Of a DNA stretch of 64,000 bases, positions 63,110 to 64,000 are shown piece after piece. Both the position numbers and the translations under genes were made by a program. A model generated the notes under the pieces. It had not been told where the DNA came from and ran no database searches. It saw only the letters and a program-made list of their open reading frames with translations. The stretch spans positions 14,591,501 to 14,655,500 of the forward strand of contig CM049308.1 of NCBI GenBank assembly GCA_026874595.1, read 5' to 3'. The first letter of the stretch is position 1. Each line of letters starts with the position of its first letter. The stretch is from Sipunculus nudus. Taxonomy: Eukaryota > Annelida > Sipuncula > Golfingiida > Sipunculidae.

Positions 63110-63410
63110 ACCCCTTTCGGGCGATATTGTTTCCAACGCTTACCATTTGGCCTGAATGTCAGCCAAGATGCTTTTCAAGCAACTATGGACCAAGCACTGG
63201 AGGGTCTGCCAGGTGTAGTCTCAATTGCGGATGACATCGCAGTTTTTGGCAGCACACAAGCAGAACATGATACTTACCTGCACAAACTGATGCAAAGAGC
63301 CCAGGAGGTCAACCTTGTCTTCAATGCTGACAAGTCCGAAATCAGGTCTCCAGAAATCCAGTTTTTTGGAAATATTTACACTAGTGATGGGGTTCGGCCG
63401 GACCCTAAAA
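63110..63410 (+). pseudogene. gypsy RT, second frame segment
   Basis: In the frame shifted by one from the first segment, RT resumes with the PFG block, then the catalytic IADDIAVFG motif (near 63,225-63,250; an A replaces the usual V or I before DD), and the thumb-side block ending at VRPDPKK. Conserved sequence breaks at the A5 run in CCTAAAAAGTGG (63,403-63,415). The frame then runs non-conserved to a stop near 63,478, and homology continues in the third frame. A second single-base loss fits. Confidence 0.85.
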
Positions 63411-64000
63411 AGTGGAGACAATCCGTGATCTCAAGGCTCCAACCAATGTGGCTGAACTGCAATCGCTGCTGGGGGTGATTACCAACCTGTCACCCTATAT
63501 ACCTCGTCTTAGTCAGCACACTACCCCTCTTCGGCAACTGCTTACTAAGGACAGTGAATTCCAGTGGATCCACGAACAAGAAGCAGCATTCAGTACGCTT
63601 AAAGACATCATATGCAAGGAAACCACACTGACATATTTCAATCCAGAGAAGCCGACTGTGATTGAAGTCGATGCAAGCCAGAAAGCTATAGGGGCCGCAC
63701 TTACACAAGAGGGCAAAACAATAGCTTTTGCCTCCAAGAGCCTGGCAGATGTCGAACAGCGATATGCAAATATCGAACGAGAGTTACTAGCTTGTGTTTT
63801 TGGTGCTGAACGTTTTCACCTATATATATTTGGTACCCATTTCGTTATTGTGAGTGACCATAAGCCACTAGAAATGATCGCCAAGAAGAGCCTCACAGCG
63901 GCACCGGCTCGTTTACAACGGATGCTGTTACGACTGCAGCAATACGACTACGAAATAAAATACCGACCCGGAAAGGAGATGACACTAGCTGACAGCCTAT
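63409..64000 (+). pseudogene. gypsy RT connection and RNase H, third frame segment, open to the window end
   Basis: The third frame is open from about 63,409 to the last base. It starts with the RT connection helix region (AELQSLLGVITNLSPYIP), then an EFQWIHEQEAAFSTLK block, and then RNase H: VIEVDASQKAIGAAL with the first catalytic Asp, ANIERELLACVF with a conserved Glu, and VSDHKPLE with the next Asp. KYRPGKEM near the end is the typical transition toward integrase. No stop occurs in this part. Confidence 0.85.

Larger units (their letters stand above)
61163..64000 (+). mobile_element. Ty3/gypsy-type retrotransposon, 5' part, truncated by the window end
   Basis: The leader (about 61,163-61,349) is followed by Gag, protease, reverse transcriptase and RNase H coding. 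No integrase or 3' LTR is reached before 64,000. I could not find a convincing 5' LTR (TG...CA) or primer-binding site between the family B repeat and the gag ATG. The copy is therefore either 5'-truncated or its LTR is unrecognised. The fused gag-pol layout with two CCHC knuckles resembles the mag-type/C-clade elements common in marine invertebrates (inference). Its orientation is the same as the arylsulfatase, whose putative intron it occupies. Confidence 0.88.

Noticed and set aside
63110-63155. The gypsy 601-residue product as a natural end of the protein
   Set aside because: RT conservation stops before the stop codon and continues in another frame, so the stop is a frameshift consequence.

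Overview
The window is animal nuclear DNA: AT-rich, intron-containing, and packed with microsatellites, satellites and short DNA transposons. A metazoan COA6 gene, an arylsulfatase exon, a Ty3/gypsy element, and many hairpin-headed GTCC-rich dispersed repeats suggest a marine lophotrochozoan, most likely a bivalve mollusc. The organism assignment is inference from style, not from a diagnostic gene.

Layout. 1-905 is a ~53 bp minisatellite. From 906 to about 32,400 I see no convincing exon. This stretch is intron or intergenic DNA holding repeats: hairpin-headed dispersed repeats at 2.8-3.4, 27.3 and 29.2-30.9 kb, a repeat carrying direct GGTCA half-sites at 5.5-6.3 kb, a ~300 bp and a ~277 bp tandem array at 15.4-19.1 kb, a MITE at 21,981-22,294, and a tRNA-like SINE candidate at 25.3 kb. 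At 32,407-34,078 and 36,348-36,470 lie the last two coding exons of a nuclear-type, Ser/Thr/Gln-rich protein with three LXXLL motifs. It is followed by what is probably a long 3' UTR, to about 41.56 kb.

The 46-58 kb region is centred on COA6 (mitochondrial complex IV assembly factor): coding exons at 49,125-49,274 and 53,750-53,860, split by a 4.5 kb intron full of repeats. Around it are two inverted ~495 bp TIR elements (46.07-46.57 and 55.88-56.37 kb), a 110 bp near-perfect hairpin (46,898-47,007), and a non-autonomous hAT element with an exact 8 bp target duplication (47,081-48,706). Inside the intron are a repeat with 10 bp terminal inverted repeats, an array carrying perfect inverted AGGTCA-n3-TGACCT sites, and a ~160 bp-arm foldback just upstream of exon 2.

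At the right end, 60,400-60,658 is the first coding exon of an arylsulfatase with the formylglycine signature. Its putative intron starts with a microsatellite, then a GTCC-type repeat, then a Ty3/gypsy gag-pol running off the window in the same orientation. That gag-pol has two single-base frameshifts, both in homopolymer contexts.

The three host genes are functionally unrelated as far as the sequence shows. The most unusual material is in the repeats: families with distinct nuclear-receptor-type half-site geometries, a cluster of five GTCTAGAC Smad-type palindromes at 17.22-17.27 kb, and several well-bounded foldback or TIR elements.
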